Of a stretch of 64,000 bases of DNA, positions 32,795-46,129 are shown piece by piece. This DNA is from Duganella sp. SG902 (lineage in GTDB: Bacteria; Pseudomonadota; Gammaproteobacteria; Burkholderiales; Burkholderiaceae_D). The notes under the pieces are model-generated. The model was not told the DNA's origin and did not search any database. It saw only the letters and a program-made list of their open reading frames with translations. Where the stretch lies: NCBI RefSeq assembly GCF_013376005.1, contig NZ_JABMJK010000007.1, positions 124,001 through 188,000 of the forward strand. The letters are read 5' to 3'. The translations under genes were made by a program, and so were the position numbers. How positions within the stretch are numbered: the first letter of the stretch is position 1; every line of letters begins with the position of its first letter.

Positions 32795-33376
32795 ATGACT
32801 TTCGTAAAAGACCTGTTGACGAAGCTGCTGTTCGCCGCCTTGCTGCTGGGCGGAGCAGGGCAGGCGTCGGCGCAGAGCTACACCGTCACCATCGATACCG
32901 CCACGCTGGGCGGCGGTTCGGCCTACCTGGGCCTGTACTTCCTGGGGCTGGCCGACGCGGCGCCCGCGAGCGCCACGGTCAGCCACTTGCTGGGCGACCT
33001 GAGCGGCCCGGCGCAGCTGTCCGGCGCGGTCAGCGGCACGTTGCCGGGGCCGTTGGTGTTCGGCAATGGCGGCGAGCTGGTGCAGGCCGTCACGCTGGGC
33101 GGCGTGCTGAAGTTCAACCTCAGCCTGACGGCGGGCGGCGGCGACGCCGGCATGACCTTCGGCTGGTCGCTGTTCAACGACAGCAGCTATCTGGGCGCGG
33201 ATGGCGACCTGGGCACCGTGGCGCTGCAGCCGGGCGCGCCGAATGTCGTCAGCGGCTTCAGCGCCGTCAGCAGCGTGGCGGCCGTGCCTGAGCCGGCCAG
33301 CTACGCGTTGCTGCTGGCCGGGCTGCTGTGCCTGGTGCTGTTCCCGCGGCTGTTGCGCGTACGCCGCACCGCCTGA
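32795..33376 (+). CDS. PEP-CTERM protein in the lyase operon
   Basis: 193 residues. Signal peptide ending ASAQSY, a Gly/Ala/Leu-rich beta body, then AVPEPASYALLLAGLLCLVLFPRLLRVRR, a PEP-CTERM tail. It begins ten bases after the lyase stop with AAGGAGA upstream, so it is co-transcribed with it. A sorted surface protein in a polysaccharide-lyase operon suggests that it helps hold substrate or enzyme at the cell surface, which is inference. No sugar-binding motif is recognised. Confidence 0.83.
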   Translation: MTFVKDLLTKLLFAALLLGGAGQASAQSYTVTIDTATLGGGSAYLGLYFLGLADAAPASATVSHLLGDLSGPAQLSGAVSGTLPGPLVFGNGGELVQAVTLGGVLKFNLSLTAGGGDAGMTFGWSLFNDSSYLGADGDLGTVALQPGAPNVVSGFSAVSSVAAVPEPASYALLLAGLLCLVLFPRLLRVRRTA

Positions 33377-33384
33377 CCTGTAAC

Positions 33385-33419
33385 GCGGCCGGGGCCGGCG
33401 GGCCGGCGGTCCCGGCCGC
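33385..33419 (+). other. GC-rich 3' hairpin after the lyase operon
   Basis: GCGGCCGGG (33385-33393) pairs perfectly with CCCGGCCGC (33411-33419). No T-tract follows, so it is not a classic intrinsic terminator; it may stabilise the message end or separate this operon from the next promoter. Confidence 0.55.
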
Positions 33420-33428
33420 ACGAAGTGT

Positions 33429-33455
33429 TTGACAGCCCGACAGAGCTCATATAAT
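33429..33455 (+). promoter_or_regulatory. Promoter of the GH28-GH2 operon
   Basis: Consensus TTGACA (33429-33434) and TATAAT (33450-33455) with a short 15-base spacer. Initiation near 33462 falls in the operator that follows. Confidence 0.8.
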
Positions 33456-33459
33456 CTCT

Positions 33460-33471
33460 GTTATCGATATC
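33460..33471. promoter_or_regulatory. LacI-type operator 4 (GTTATCGATATC)
   Basis: One mismatch from the locus consensus. It starts four bases after the -10 and would block initiation of the GH28-GH2 operon. Confidence 0.82.
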
Positions 33472-33494
33472 AAAAATTAAAATCAGGAGACAAT

Positions 33495-37996
<4,502 letters not shown>

Positions 37997-38083
37997 GGCC
38001 AGTTGTTGGATTTCAACAGAACCTGATATCAGCGAAGAAGTGATTGACCCTGCTGCTTCGCTTGATTATCATGGATAAAAAAA

Positions 38084-38095
38084 GTTATCGATAAC
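38084..38095. promoter_or_regulatory. LacI-type operator 5 (GTTATCGATAAC)
   Basis: Perfect consensus, upstream partner of operator 6 with 34 bases between centres. It overlaps the expected -35 region of the receptor promoter. Confidence 0.87.
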
Positions 38096-38117
38096 TTGGT
38101 GTGCTTTAAGTTGTTTT

Positions 38118-38129
38118 GTTATCGATAAC
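38118..38129. promoter_or_regulatory. LacI-type operator 6 (GTTATCGATAAC)
   Basis: Perfect consensus. It begins seven bases after a candidate extended -10 TGC-TTTAAG (38102-38110), the same spacing as at the proposed small-RNA promoter. Confidence 0.87.
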
Positions 38130-38176
38130 TAGTACACCCCAGCAGTTATTATTAGAAGAAAAGAGGAGATGAAGTC

Positions 38177-41128
38177 ATGCGCAAGGCCCTGTTCAACACC
38201 GTGCAACTCACCGTCATGGCCCTGGCTGTCAGCCAGGCTTACGCACAAACCCCAGCCAAGGAAGAAGCCGGCACCACCGTGGTGGTGAGCGGCCTCCGCG
38301 CCAGCGCCAGCTCGGCGGTGGCGATCAAACGCGACACGATGGAGGTGGTGGATTCGATTTCCGCCGAAGACATCGGCAAGCTGCCCGACATGAACGTCGC
38401 GGAAACCCTGACCCGTGTGCCGGGCGTGCAAGGCTACCGCTACGGTGGCGAGGGCGCCTCGCCGGTGGGCCAGGGCTCGGGCCTGACCATCCGCGGCTTG
38501 TCCGGCCAGACCGCGTCGCAAGTGAACGGCCGTTCGTACTTCACCGCCGGCGCGCGCGAATACAATATCGAAGGCGCGATTCCCGGCATGGTGGCCGGCA
38601 TCGACGTGTTCAAGAACCCGTCCGCCGAACACATCGAGGGCGCCATCGGCGGCCTGGTCAACATCCGCACCCGCAAGCCGAGCGACTTCAAGGAACTGAC
38701 CGCCACGCTGAGCGTCAACGCGCGCCAGAACGACATGGCCAAGAAGACCGACCCCGAGCTGTTCGGCCTGATCGCCAACAAGTTCGACCTGGGCGGCGGC
38801 TCGCGCATCGGCGTGATGGCGGCCGGCGTGTATCAGAAGAGCACCGGCCGTTCCGACAACAACCCGGCCAACGGCGGCGCCAACTTCAAGCGCGCGATTC
38901 GCGGCGACAGCGCCGAATACGCCACCCTGGCTGCGGCCAACACCTCCAACGCCCCCAACCAGCCGATGGCGGCCTACGTCGGCCGCAGCGACGTGTCCTA
39001 CCTGACCGGTGTGCCGACCGTGGCCACCGGTGGCGCCAACACGCCCAACCTGAGCGGCCTGACCGCCGAGCAGGCCGCCAACGTGATGGTGGCGCCGGGC
39101 CTGACCAGCAACGTCTTCCAGGAAACCATCTACCGCACCCGCAAGGGCCTGAGCCTGGCGGCCGACTACCGCCACAGCAACACGCTGCGCTTCTACACCG
39201 AGGGCGAGTACACCTACTACCAGTACTACCAGAACTACCGCGGCCTGAATTCCATCGACGGCGGCAACGTGCAGAACCTGCAAACCACGCCGTTCGCGTT
39301 CACCGAAGGCATGGCCAACCGCAACCTGAACGGCGGCTCCGACGATGTGCTGGTCAACCAGCGCCTGCGCGGCGGCACCTTCCTTAACTCGACCATCAAC
39401 ACCGTCGGCGGCGAGGAACATCGCCCTTACACCACCTGGATCGCGGCCGGCGGCGTGGAGTGGAGCCCGACCGCGGCATGGTCGCTCAAGGCCGACCTTT
39501 CCTACATCAAGGCGGACCAGAAGCAGGATAACCGCTCGGTCAACATGGATTCGGCCAACGGCCTGTACTGGAGCACCAACCGCGTGGCCGATGGCGCGCC
39601 GCACCAGCTGACCTTCACCGGCCCAAGCCTGTCCGACCCGAACAACTTCGTGTTCCGCGACTACAGCAACGGCACCTACCAGAAGTGGGACGACAATGGC
39701 TACGCGGCCAAGTTCGACGCGGCGTATTCGCCTGACAGCGGCTTCATCTCCAAGATCAAGTTCGGCGCGCGCGCCGCACACCAAAAGAGCCTGTTCACCA
39801 ACTTCAGCTTCAGCGGCAAGCCATTGACCAGCGACGGCAAGGCGCTGGCGCCCAACCGGTCCAACGGCATCAGCGCCGGCACCATGACCGGCCTGCTCGA
39901 AACCGCCCCGACCAACTTCATGAATGGCGACGCCGGTTATGCCGGCGGCTTCCTGGTGGTCGCACCGACCGCGCTGGACGGCAACCGCATCATGACCTCC
40001 TTCCCGAACGCCGGCATCCCGGCCGAGGGCAGCTATCCGGAAAACGCGCTGGCGCGCCGCGTGTTCAGCGAACACACGCTGGCCGGCTACCTGGTGGGCG
40101 AGTTCGCCACCGAGGACGAGCGCCTGCGCGGCAATGTCGGCGTGCGCCTGGTGCGCACCAACACCGACCTGACCGCGCGCGTGGCCAACACCACCAGCGG
40201 CACCACGGTGATCGCCGATAACTTCAAGTCGATCTCGTACACCAACGCGCTGCCGACCTTTAACCTGACCTACAACATCCAGAAGGACTTCCTGGCGCGC
40301 TTCGGCTACGGTCGCGGCCTGACCCGTCCGGACATCGCCTCGCTGAATCCGTCGATCACGGTCAACACCGTCAACGGCACCGGCTCGGTGGGCAATCCGG
40401 ACCTGCGTCCGCAACTGGCCAACAGCTTCGACCTGTCGCTGGAGCGCTACTTCAACGCCACCAACTACGTTTCGGCCGGCGTGTTCGACAAACAGATCAA
40501 GGGCTTCCTGAGCGGTATCGTGGAGTGCCAGACGGTGGCGCAAGTGCCGGCCTATAACGGCAACATCGCCAATAGCTGCCCGGTTGGCCAGTACCAGATC
40601 ACCAAGTCGGTCAACGCGCAGGATGGCTACGCGCGCGGCGTGGAAGTGGCGGGCCAGTACTTCTTCGACAAGGACGCGGGCTGGCTGCAGAACTTCGGCG
40701 GCTCGGCCTCGTACACCTACGTCGACACCTCGAACCCGATCAACATCGGCAGCGTGACCGCGCCGCGCGTGATCGACAGCCAGCAACCGATGGTGTCGAA
40801 GAACAGCTACACCGTGGCCGGCATGTATGAGGCCAAGGGTTTCTCGGCGCGCCTGGTCTACACCTGGCGCTCGGATCAGGTGCTGTTCGGCGTGTCGCCG
40901 AATCCGATCGATGGCCGCTACATCCGTTCCTACGGCATCGTGGACGCCTCGCTCAATTACGACATCATGAGCAACCTGACCCTGAGCGTCAACCTGTCCA
41001 ACCTCACCAACAAGGGCCTGGACCGTTATGTGGGCGAGCCGGGCGCGTATGCCACCGGTGTCGAGCGCCAGCACTACCTGAACGGCCGCACCTTCGCCGT
41101 GGGCCTGCGCTACAAGTTCGGCAAGTAA
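38177..41128 (+). CDS. TonB-dependent outer-membrane receptor for oligosaccharides
   Basis: 983 residues. Signal peptide ending SQAYAQ, then a TonB-box-like segment (TTVVVSG), a plug domain (SISAEDIGKLPDMNVAETLTRVPGVQ, GLTIRGLSG, IDVFKNPSAEHIEGAIGGLVNIRTRKP) and a 22-strand barrel ending YLNGRTFAVGLRYKFGK. This is the receptor class used by Proteobacteria to import large oligosaccharides. Two perfect operators lie 50-95 bases upstream, and all flanking genes are glycan enzymes, so it is probably the uptake gate of the locus. GAGGAG precedes the start. An intrinsic terminator follows, so it is a single-gene unit. Confidence 0.93.
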   Translation: MRKALFNTVQLTVMALAVSQAYAQTPAKEEAGTTVVVSGLRASASSAVAIKRDTMEVVDSISAEDIGKLPDMNVAETLTRVPGVQGYRYGGEGASPVGQGSGLTIRGLSGQTASQVNGRSYFTAGAREYNIEGAIPGMVAGIDVFKNPSAEHIEGAIGGLVNIRTRKPSDFKELTATLSVNARQNDMAKKTDPELFGLIANKFDLGGGSRIGVMAAGVYQKSTGRSDNNPANGGANFKRAIRGDSAEYATLAAANTSNAPNQPMAAYVGRSDVSYLTGVPTVATGGANTPNLSGLTAEQAANVMVAPGLTSNVFQETIYRTRKGLSLAADYRHSNTLRFYTEGEYTYYQYYQNYRGLNSIDGGNVQNLQTTPFAFTEGMANRNLNGGSDDVLVNQRLRGGTFLNSTINTVGGEEHRPYTTWIAAGGVEWSPTAAWSLKADLSYIKADQKQDNRSVNMDSANGLYWSTNRVADGAPHQLTFTGPSLSDPNNFVFRDYSNGTYQKWDDNGYAAKFDAAYSPDSGFISKIKFGARAAHQKSLFTNFSFSGKPLTSDGKALAPNRSNGISAGTMTGLLETAPTNFMNGDAGYAGGFLVVAPTALDGNRIMTSFPNAGIPAEGSYPENALARRVFSEHTLAGYLVGEFATEDERLRGNVGVRLVRTNTDLTARVANTTSGTTVIADNFKSISYTNALPTFNLTYNIQKDFLARFGYGRGLTRPDIASLNPSITVNTVNGTGSVGNPDLRPQLANSFDLSLERYFNATNYVSAGVFDKQIKGFLSGIVECQTVAQVPAYNGNIANSCPVGQYQITKSVNAQDGYARGVEVAGQYFFDKDAGWLQNFGGSASYTYVDTSNPINIGSVTAPRVIDSQQPMVSKNSYTVAGMYEAKGFSARLVYTWRSDQVLFGVSPNPIDGRYIRSYGIVDASLNYDIMSNLTLSVNLSNLTNKGLDRYVGEPGAYATGVERQHYLNGRTFAVGLRYKFGK

Positions 41129-41143
41129 GACTTGCCGCCACGG

Positions 41144-41181
41144 CCGCAATCCGGGCGAGCCGCCTGGATTGCGGTTTTTTT
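41144..41181 (+). terminator. Intrinsic terminator after the TonB receptor
   Basis: A perfect nine-base stem CCGCAATCC/GGATTGCGG (41144-41152 with 41166-41174) is followed by seven T. Confidence 0.93.
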
Positions 41182-41197
41182 ATGAGTGAAAGAGAAA

Positions 41198-42007
41198 ATG
41201 AAACGACGCTTTCTTGGCATTGACGAAGGCTTGCAGCGACTGCACCTGATCGACACCGCCACCCAGGACTTTATCTGGACGCTGGACCTGAAGGACTACC
41301 CGCTGGCGCGCGACATGCAGCGGCTGGACGAGGAGCGCGTGCTGGTCGGCTACGATCACGGCTACTTCGAGCTGGAGTGGCGCACCGGCCGCGTGCTGGC
41401 CGACTGCCGCCGGTGGAAGGATGTAACGGCCGCGCACCGCCGCGCGGATGGCAACACGCTGGTCACCGGCATGAACCTGGACGGCCGCAACGGCGTCAAC
41501 GTGCTGACGCTGTCGCCGAACGGCGAGCTGCTGCACACGGCCTACCGCGAGGGCGACTACGTGCGCCTGATGCGCGTGACGCCGCAGGGCACTTATCTGC
41601 TGTGCACCAACGATCACATCAAGGAGACCACGCCGGAACTGGTGGAGCTGCGCCGTTTCAGCGCGCCGGGCTTCGAGCACGCGTGGAAGGCCGAGCGCAT
41701 GGCCGATGGCTCGACCATCGTCTCGGCCGGCTATGGCGCCTTCATGGCGGTGTTTGACGGGGAGGGCAGGCTGGCGCGGCGTTTCGGCGCGGCCGGCGAG
41801 GTGCCGCAGGCGGTGGCGCCATTCTTCTACGCCACCTACGCCTTCACGCCGGACGGTCAATTGCTGGTGGCGAACTGGCAGGGGCACGGCCCGGAAAACG
41901 GCCACAAAGGCGCGCAGCTGCTGCAATTCGATAAGGATGGCCAACTGGTGGACAGTTGGTCGGCCCCGCAGCGCATCTCGTCGCTGCAAGGCCTGCTGCT
42001 GGTTTAA
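41198..42007 (+). CDS. Cytoplasmic beta-propeller-like protein of unknown function
   Basis: About 269 residues without signal peptide or membrane segment. Repeats of about 40 residues such as FLGIDEGLQRLHLIDTATQDFIWTL, NVLTLSPNGELLHTAYR, MAVFDGEGRLARRF and QLLVANWQGHG have the spacing of propeller blades. I recognise no catalytic family. ATG 41198 is preferred to an in-frame GTG at 41186. It starts within 17 bases of the receptor terminator, with no clear promoter of its own, so it may depend on read-through. Its stop overlaps by four bases that of the convergent GH43 gene. Its place in the locus suggests handling or sensing an imported sugar, but this is guesswork. Confidence 0.7.
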   Translation: MKRRFLGIDEGLQRLHLIDTATQDFIWTLDLKDYPLARDMQRLDEERVLVGYDHGYFELEWRTGRVLADCRRWKDVTAAHRRADGNTLVTGMNLDGRNGVNVLTLSPNGELLHTAYREGDYVRLMRVTPQGTYLLCTNDHIKETTPELVELRRFSAPGFEHAWKAERMADGSTIVSAGYGAFMAVFDGEGRLARRFGAAGEVPQAVAPFFYATYAFTPDGQLLVANWQGHGPENGHKGAQLLQFDKDGQLVDSWSAPQRISSLQGLLLV

Positions 42008-43641
42008 TACGGACCGGCGCCGGGAGCACCCAGATCGAAGTGCTCCACGTCCAGCCAGGAACCGGCTTGTTTGCCTATGCTGAACAAGCCGACCTGCGCG
42101 CCCACCCAGGTGCCTCGCGTGACGGGGAAGGGGCCGCTGGCGGGCTTGAAAGTCAAGCCATCCACGCTGTAGGAGAAGTTGACGAAGGCGCCCTCGTTCA
42201 TGTGCGCGCGCAGCGTCAGCTCGGCCGGGGCATCGGCCAGCACCACCGTCGATTGCTCCTTGCAGCGCGGGCCGAACGGACCGCATACCGTCATCACCAG
42301 TTCGTTGAGCTTATCCTTGCGGCGCAGGCCCAGCCACGCGTACTGCATGCCGTTGACGATCAATCCGGCGCGGTCGCCGTCGCGCGCCTGTTCCAGCTTC
42401 ACGCGCGTGGTGACCAGGAAGCGAGAGGCCGGCGCCTTTTGCGTCAGGATGGCCGGCGAGGCGCGCACGTAATCGTCGGCGTCCTCCACCGCCTGGGTGT
42501 AGAGGCGCAGCGTGCCCGGCCTGGCCGACAGCGAATACCATTCCGGCCGCGCGTTGGCGCCCCATTGCCATTGCAGGCCCAGTTGCGGCGCGCTGAAATC
42601 GTCGCTGGTCGGCGGCGCGGCCAGCGGCTTGCCTTGCACCGGCTTGGCGTGCGTGATCACCGGCTCACCGGTGCCCGGCTTGCGGCCCGGCTGGCCGATC
42701 AGCGGCCAGCCGTCTTTCCATTGCATCGGCTGCAGGTGGGTGACGCGGCCGTAGGCGCCCTTGTCCTGGAAGTGCAGGAACCAGTTGCCGCCGTCGGGCG
42801 CATCGACCCACGCGCCCTGGTGCGGGCCGTTGACCGGCGTGTCGCCCTGGTCCATCACATTGCGCACTTCGTAAGGGCCGGTCAACGAGCGCGAACGGAA
42901 CACGGCTTGCCAGCCTTGCTCCACGCCGCCGGCCGGCGCGAACACGTAGTAGTAGCCGTTGGCCTTGTAGATCTTCGGGCCTTCGACCGTGTGATAGCCC
43001 GGATAGTCGGCGCCGTTGATGATGTCGCGGCCTTTATCGTCCAGCATTTTGGTGGCGCCGGCGTCCATGCGGCGCAGCGTCACCACGTTGTTCTTGCCGG
43101 CGCGACTGAAGGCCCAGGCGTGCAGCAGGTAGGCCTGGCCGTCGTCATCCCACAGCGGCGCCGGATCGATCAGGCCACGGCCGGCAAGCAGCAGGCGCGG
43201 TGCGCTCCACGGGCCGCGGAAATTCTCGGCCTCGATCACGTAGATGCCGAAATCCGGATCGGGATAGAAGATGTAGAAGCGGCCATTGTGATGGCGCAGC
43301 GCGGGCGCCCACACGCCCTTGCCGTATTGCGGCTTGGCGAAGGTGGCGGCCGGCGTCAGCGCGGGCAGGGCGTGGCCGACCAGCGTCCAGTTGACCAGGT
43401 CCTGCGATTCCAGCAGAGGCAGGCCGGGCGTGTTGGAAAAGCTGGACGACGTCATGTAGAAACGGTCGCCCACGCGGATGGCGTCCGGATCGGCGTAGTC
43501 GGCGTGCAGCACCGGATTGCGATAGCGGCCGTCGCCCAGATCGGCGATCCAGGGCGCGTTGGCGGGCGGCGGCGATTGCGCCTGGGCGGCATGGCACAGC
43601 AGGGCTGCGGCCAGCGCGGCGGTCAGGGGCAGATGTTTCAC
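42004..43641 (-). CDS. GH43 family glycosidase with beta-sandwich domain, exported
   Basis: 545 residues with signal peptide ending AQAQSP. The catalytic five-bladed propeller shows the GH43 triad: base Asp in HADYADPDAIRV, pKa-tuning Asp in LIDPAPLWDDDG and acid Glu in TVEGPKIYKANG. A C-terminal GH43-type beta-sandwich follows (about 350-545). Arabinosidase, xylosidase or galactanase activity is possible. The start codon is GTG at 43641, overlapping the GH88 stop as GTGA, so translation is coupled. It is the last gene of the long leftward operon. Confidence 0.88.
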   Translation of the reverse strand: MKHLPLTAALAAALLCHAAQAQSPPPANAPWIADLGDGRYRNPVLHADYADPDAIRVGDRFYMTSSSFSNTPGLPLLESQDLVNWTLVGHALPALTPAATFAKPQYGKGVWAPALRHHNGRFYIFYPDPDFGIYVIEAENFRGPWSAPRLLLAGRGLIDPAPLWDDDGQAYLLHAWAFSRAGKNNVVTLRRMDAGATKMLDDKGRDIINGADYPGYHTVEGPKIYKANGYYYVFAPAGGVEQGWQAVFRSRSLTGPYEVRNVMDQGDTPVNGPHQGAWVDAPDGGNWFLHFQDKGAYGRVTHLQPMQWKDGWPLIGQPGRKPGTGEPVITHAKPVQGKPLAAPPTSDDFSAPQLGLQWQWGANARPEWYSLSARPGTLRLYTQAVEDADDYVRASPAILTQKAPASRFLVTTRVKLEQARDGDRAGLIVNGMQYAWLGLRRKDKLNELVMTVCGPFGPRCKEQSTVVLADAPAELTLRAHMNEGAFVNFSYSVDGLTFKPASGPFPVTRGTWVGAQVGLFSIGKQAGSWLDVEHFDLGAPGAGPY

Positions 43642-44840
43642 CAGTAGGGCTCCCAGATGCGGCTCAGGCGCGTCAGTGCTTCCAGATAGAAGTAGTCACC
43701 CCAGATGCACGATTCGTCGACGCCGATGCGGTTCGGCTTGTGGTACACGGCGTGGCGCAGCAGGCCGGCGCCGGGCGCGCCATCGTGGTTGAAGTAATGT
43801 TCGGACAGGGTGATGACCATGCCGGCGGCGGCCCGTTCATACTGCGCGCGCAGCGGATCGAGCAGCGGCAGGCGGCTGGCCAGTTCCAGCAGGCCGCAGG
43901 CGGCCACCGCCGCCGCCGAGCTGTCGCGCTCCTCCGGGCCGCCGGTGAAGATCAGGTCCCAGTAGCAGATGCCGTCCGCCGGCAGGCGGTTCAGGTAGTA
44001 ATTGGCCAGCACCTTGCCGAGTTCCAGCAGGCGGGTGTCGCCGTTGTGGCGCGCCACCAGCGGGAAGCCGGCTATGCCCCAGGCCTGGCCGCGCGCCCAG
44101 CACGAGTCGTCGCTGTAGCCCTGGTGGGTCTTGCCCTCGCGCGGCTGGCCGTTGTCGGCGTCGAAGAAGAAGGTGTGGTAGGTGGAACCGTCGGCGCGCA
44201 CGATGTGGCGCGCGGCCTGTTCGATGTGGCGGTTGGCGGCGTCGCGGAAGCGCAGGTCGCCGCTGGTCTCGCTGGCCCAGTACAGCAGCGGCAGATTGAG
44301 GTTGCAGTCGATGATCATGCGGCCGCGCTGGGCCGGGTCGTTCAGGTCGCCCCAGGCCTGGATGATGCCGGCGTTCGGGTAATAGCGTTCCAGCAGCAGT
44401 TCGGCCGCGCCCAGCGCAGCGCCGCGCGCCTGCTCGCTGCCGGTCAGCTTGTAGCCCGCCACGCAGGACAGGCTGTACAGGAAGCCAAGGTCGTGGTGGT
44501 TGGTGGCGATGCGCTCGCGCTGGCGCTGATCGAAGCTGGCGACGTGGGTTTCCGCCACGTCGCGGAATTCCGGCTTGCCGCTCAGCTCATAGGCCAGCCA
44601 CAGCATGCCGGTCCAGAAGCCGTTGGTCCATTCCGTGTTGTCCATGGCCGGGTAGATGCCGGCGGTGCTGGAAGGCTTGGGGAACTGCGCGCCGAAATGC
44701 GCGGCGTTGCGCTCCACCGCCGCCAGCGCGTCGCCTATGGCCTGGTCCAGCCGCGCGCGCGATGGCAGGTCGCGCCACGCCTGCGGCAGGCGCGCGGTTT
44801 GCAAAGGTTCCGGGCATGCCGGGTGTAGTGCTGCTTGCAT
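43638..44840 (-). CDS. GH88 unsaturated glucuronyl hydrolase
   Basis: 400 residues, no signal peptide, so cytoplasmic. Releases the 4,5-unsaturated uronate left on oligosaccharides by polysaccharide lyases. Recognised from NTEWTNGFWTGMLWLAYE, NHHDLGFLYSLS (catalytic Asp), IIDCNLNLPLLYWAS and DDSCWARGQAWGIAGF, all in the (alpha/alpha)6 barrel pattern of GH88. The product 4-deoxy-5-keto-uronate feeds KduI in the same operon. GH88 usually prefers unsaturated glucuronyl over galacturonyl ends, which bears on the substrate of the locus. AAGGA precedes ATG 44840; the MFS gene lies nine bases upstream. Confidence 0.9.
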   Translation of the reverse strand: MQAALHPACPEPLQTARLPQAWRDLPSRARLDQAIGDALAAVERNAAHFGAQFPKPSSTAGIYPAMDNTEWTNGFWTGMLWLAYELSGKPEFRDVAETHVASFDQRQRERIATNHHDLGFLYSLSCVAGYKLTGSEQARGAALGAAELLLERYYPNAGIIQAWGDLNDPAQRGRMIIDCNLNLPLLYWASETSGDLRFRDAANRHIEQAARHIVRADGSTYHTFFFDADNGQPREGKTHQGYSDDSCWARGQAWGIAGFPLVARHNGDTRLLELGKVLANYYLNRLPADGICYWDLIFTGGPEERDSSAAAVAACGLLELASRLPLLDPLRAQYERAAAGMVITLSEHYFNHDGAPGAGLLRHAVYHKPNRIGVDESCIWGDYFYLEALTRLSRIWEPYW

Positions 44841-44849
44841 GAGTGATCC

Positions 44850-46085
44850 TTAGTTGGTTGCGAGGGCCGCGTCTTTGCCGGCGGCGACTTCGGGCGGCGT
44901 GGGTGACAGCGCGAACGCCGACAGCACCAGGAACACCGCGCCGATGGCGGCCAGCAGCAGGTAAGTGTGGTTGAAGCCGATCAGGTCGTAGGCCTTGCCG
45001 ACCACGGGCGACAGCAGGGCCAGGCCCAGCGAGTGGCCGAAGCTGACGCCGACCATGTAGACGGTGGAGGCCAGGCGGTTGTCGAAGTGATGGGCAATGT
45101 AGCGGAACACCGACACCACTAGAATCGGCAGTTCGATCGAGTGCAGCATCTTCATGGCCGAAATCGAGATCGGTCCGACCGCCAGACCGGAACCGGCGAT
45201 GCGGAAGATCATGATGGTGCCGGCCAGCAGCAAGCCGTACTTGGCGCCGATGCGGCGCACCAGCAGGGGCGAGACGAACAGGCCGGCCGCCTCGACGAAG
45301 ATCTGCAGCGAGTTCAGGTAGCCGAACATGGCGGCGCCGGTGGCCTTGTCCGGGAACTGCGAGGCGAAATAGCTGGGGAACTGCTGGTCGTACACCAGAT
45401 ACAGGTTGGTCACGCTCAGGATGAACACCATGAAGCGCCAGAACGCCTTGTCGCGCAGCAGGGCCCAGGCGTCGGCCAGGCGCAGCTGGGCGCCGGCGGC
45501 GGCCACGGTGTCATGCGCGGGCAGGCGCCAGAACGCCAGCATCAGCACCAGCAGCAGGCCGGCCATGGAGGCCAGCATGAAGTTGATGTGCGGGTCGACG
45601 TTGTACAGGCGGCCGGTCATGAAGGCGGCGCTGGCGAAACCCAGCGAGCCCCACAGCCTTACCCGGCTGTATTCGAAGCCGTAGGCGCGGCCGATGCGGT
45701 CGACATAGGATTCGATCGCATAGCTGCCGGCGATGAAGGTGATGCCGAGGTAGATGCCTCCCAGCGCCGCGCCGGCCAGGATGTGCGACTTGAGCAGCGG
45801 GCCGTAGACGTACACCAGGAACAGGCCGGACAGCATGCACATGACGCCGACCGCCCACAGCACGTGCTTGCGCATGCCGACCTTGTCCGACAGGTAGCCA
45901 TACACCGGCTGCGAGCACATGGCGGCGATGAAGTTGGCGGAAAATACGATGCCCGTCTCCGTGCCCGACAACTGCAGCGTGGAGCGCAGCCACAGGGCCA
46001 GCAGCGACATGCTCATGGCCTGGGCGAAGAAATAGACGTACACAAACGTGCACAGGAAGCGGAAATGCGACTGCTTGCTGGTCAT
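44850..46085 (-). CDS. MFS oligosaccharide:H+ symporter (LacY/RafB/RhiT type)
   Basis: 411 residues with twelve predicted transmembrane helices. The N-terminus FRFLCTFVYVYFFAQAMSMSLLALWL and the loop GYLSDKVGMRKHVLW (MFS motif A) are typical, and the length matches the oligosaccharide:H+ symporter branch that includes lactose and rhamnogalacturonide permeases. It would bring the disaccharide or short oligosaccharide, cut in the periplasm, to the cytoplasmic GH88. A perfect operator lies just upstream (46118-46129), followed in the leftward sense by TATAAA, so it may have an internal promoter inside the long operon. Confidence 0.85.
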   Translation of the reverse strand: MTSKQSHFRFLCTFVYVYFFAQAMSMSLLALWLRSTLQLSGTETGIVFSANFIAAMCSQPVYGYLSDKVGMRKHVLWAVGVMCMLSGLFLVYVYGPLLKSHILAGAALGGIYLGITFIAGSYAIESYVDRIGRAYGFEYSRVRLWGSLGFASAAFMTGRLYNVDPHINFMLASMAGLLLVLMLAFWRLPAHDTVAAAGAQLRLADAWALLRDKAFWRFMVFILSVTNLYLVYDQQFPSYFASQFPDKATGAAMFGYLNSLQIFVEAAGLFVSPLLVRRIGAKYGLLLAGTIMIFRIAGSGLAVGPISISAMKMLHSIELPILVVSVFRYIAHHFDNRLASTVYMVGVSFGHSLGLALLSPVVGKAYDLIGFNHTYLLLAAIGAVFLVLSAFALSPTPPEVAAGKDAALATN

Positions 46086-46117
46086 GACAGGAGTGTCTCC
46101 GGATTGTCTTTATAGTT

Positions 46118-46129
46118 GTTATCGATAAC
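46118..46129. promoter_or_regulatory. LacI-type operator 7 (GTTATCGATAAC)
   Basis: Perfect consensus in the 44-base gap between the GH97 stop (46130) and the MFS start (46085). TATAAA lies on the minus strand at 46114-46109. It suggests separate control of the MFS-GH88-GH43 part. Confidence 0.85.

Noticed and set aside
33385..33419. Intrinsic terminator after the 33376 stop
   Set aside because: The stem is strong but no T-tract follows, so it is listed only as a hairpin.
38129..41149. 1006-codon frame antisense to the TonB receptor gene
   Set aside because: Same shadow composition; the receptor on the plus strand is complete from signal peptide to C-terminal Phe-Gly-Lys.
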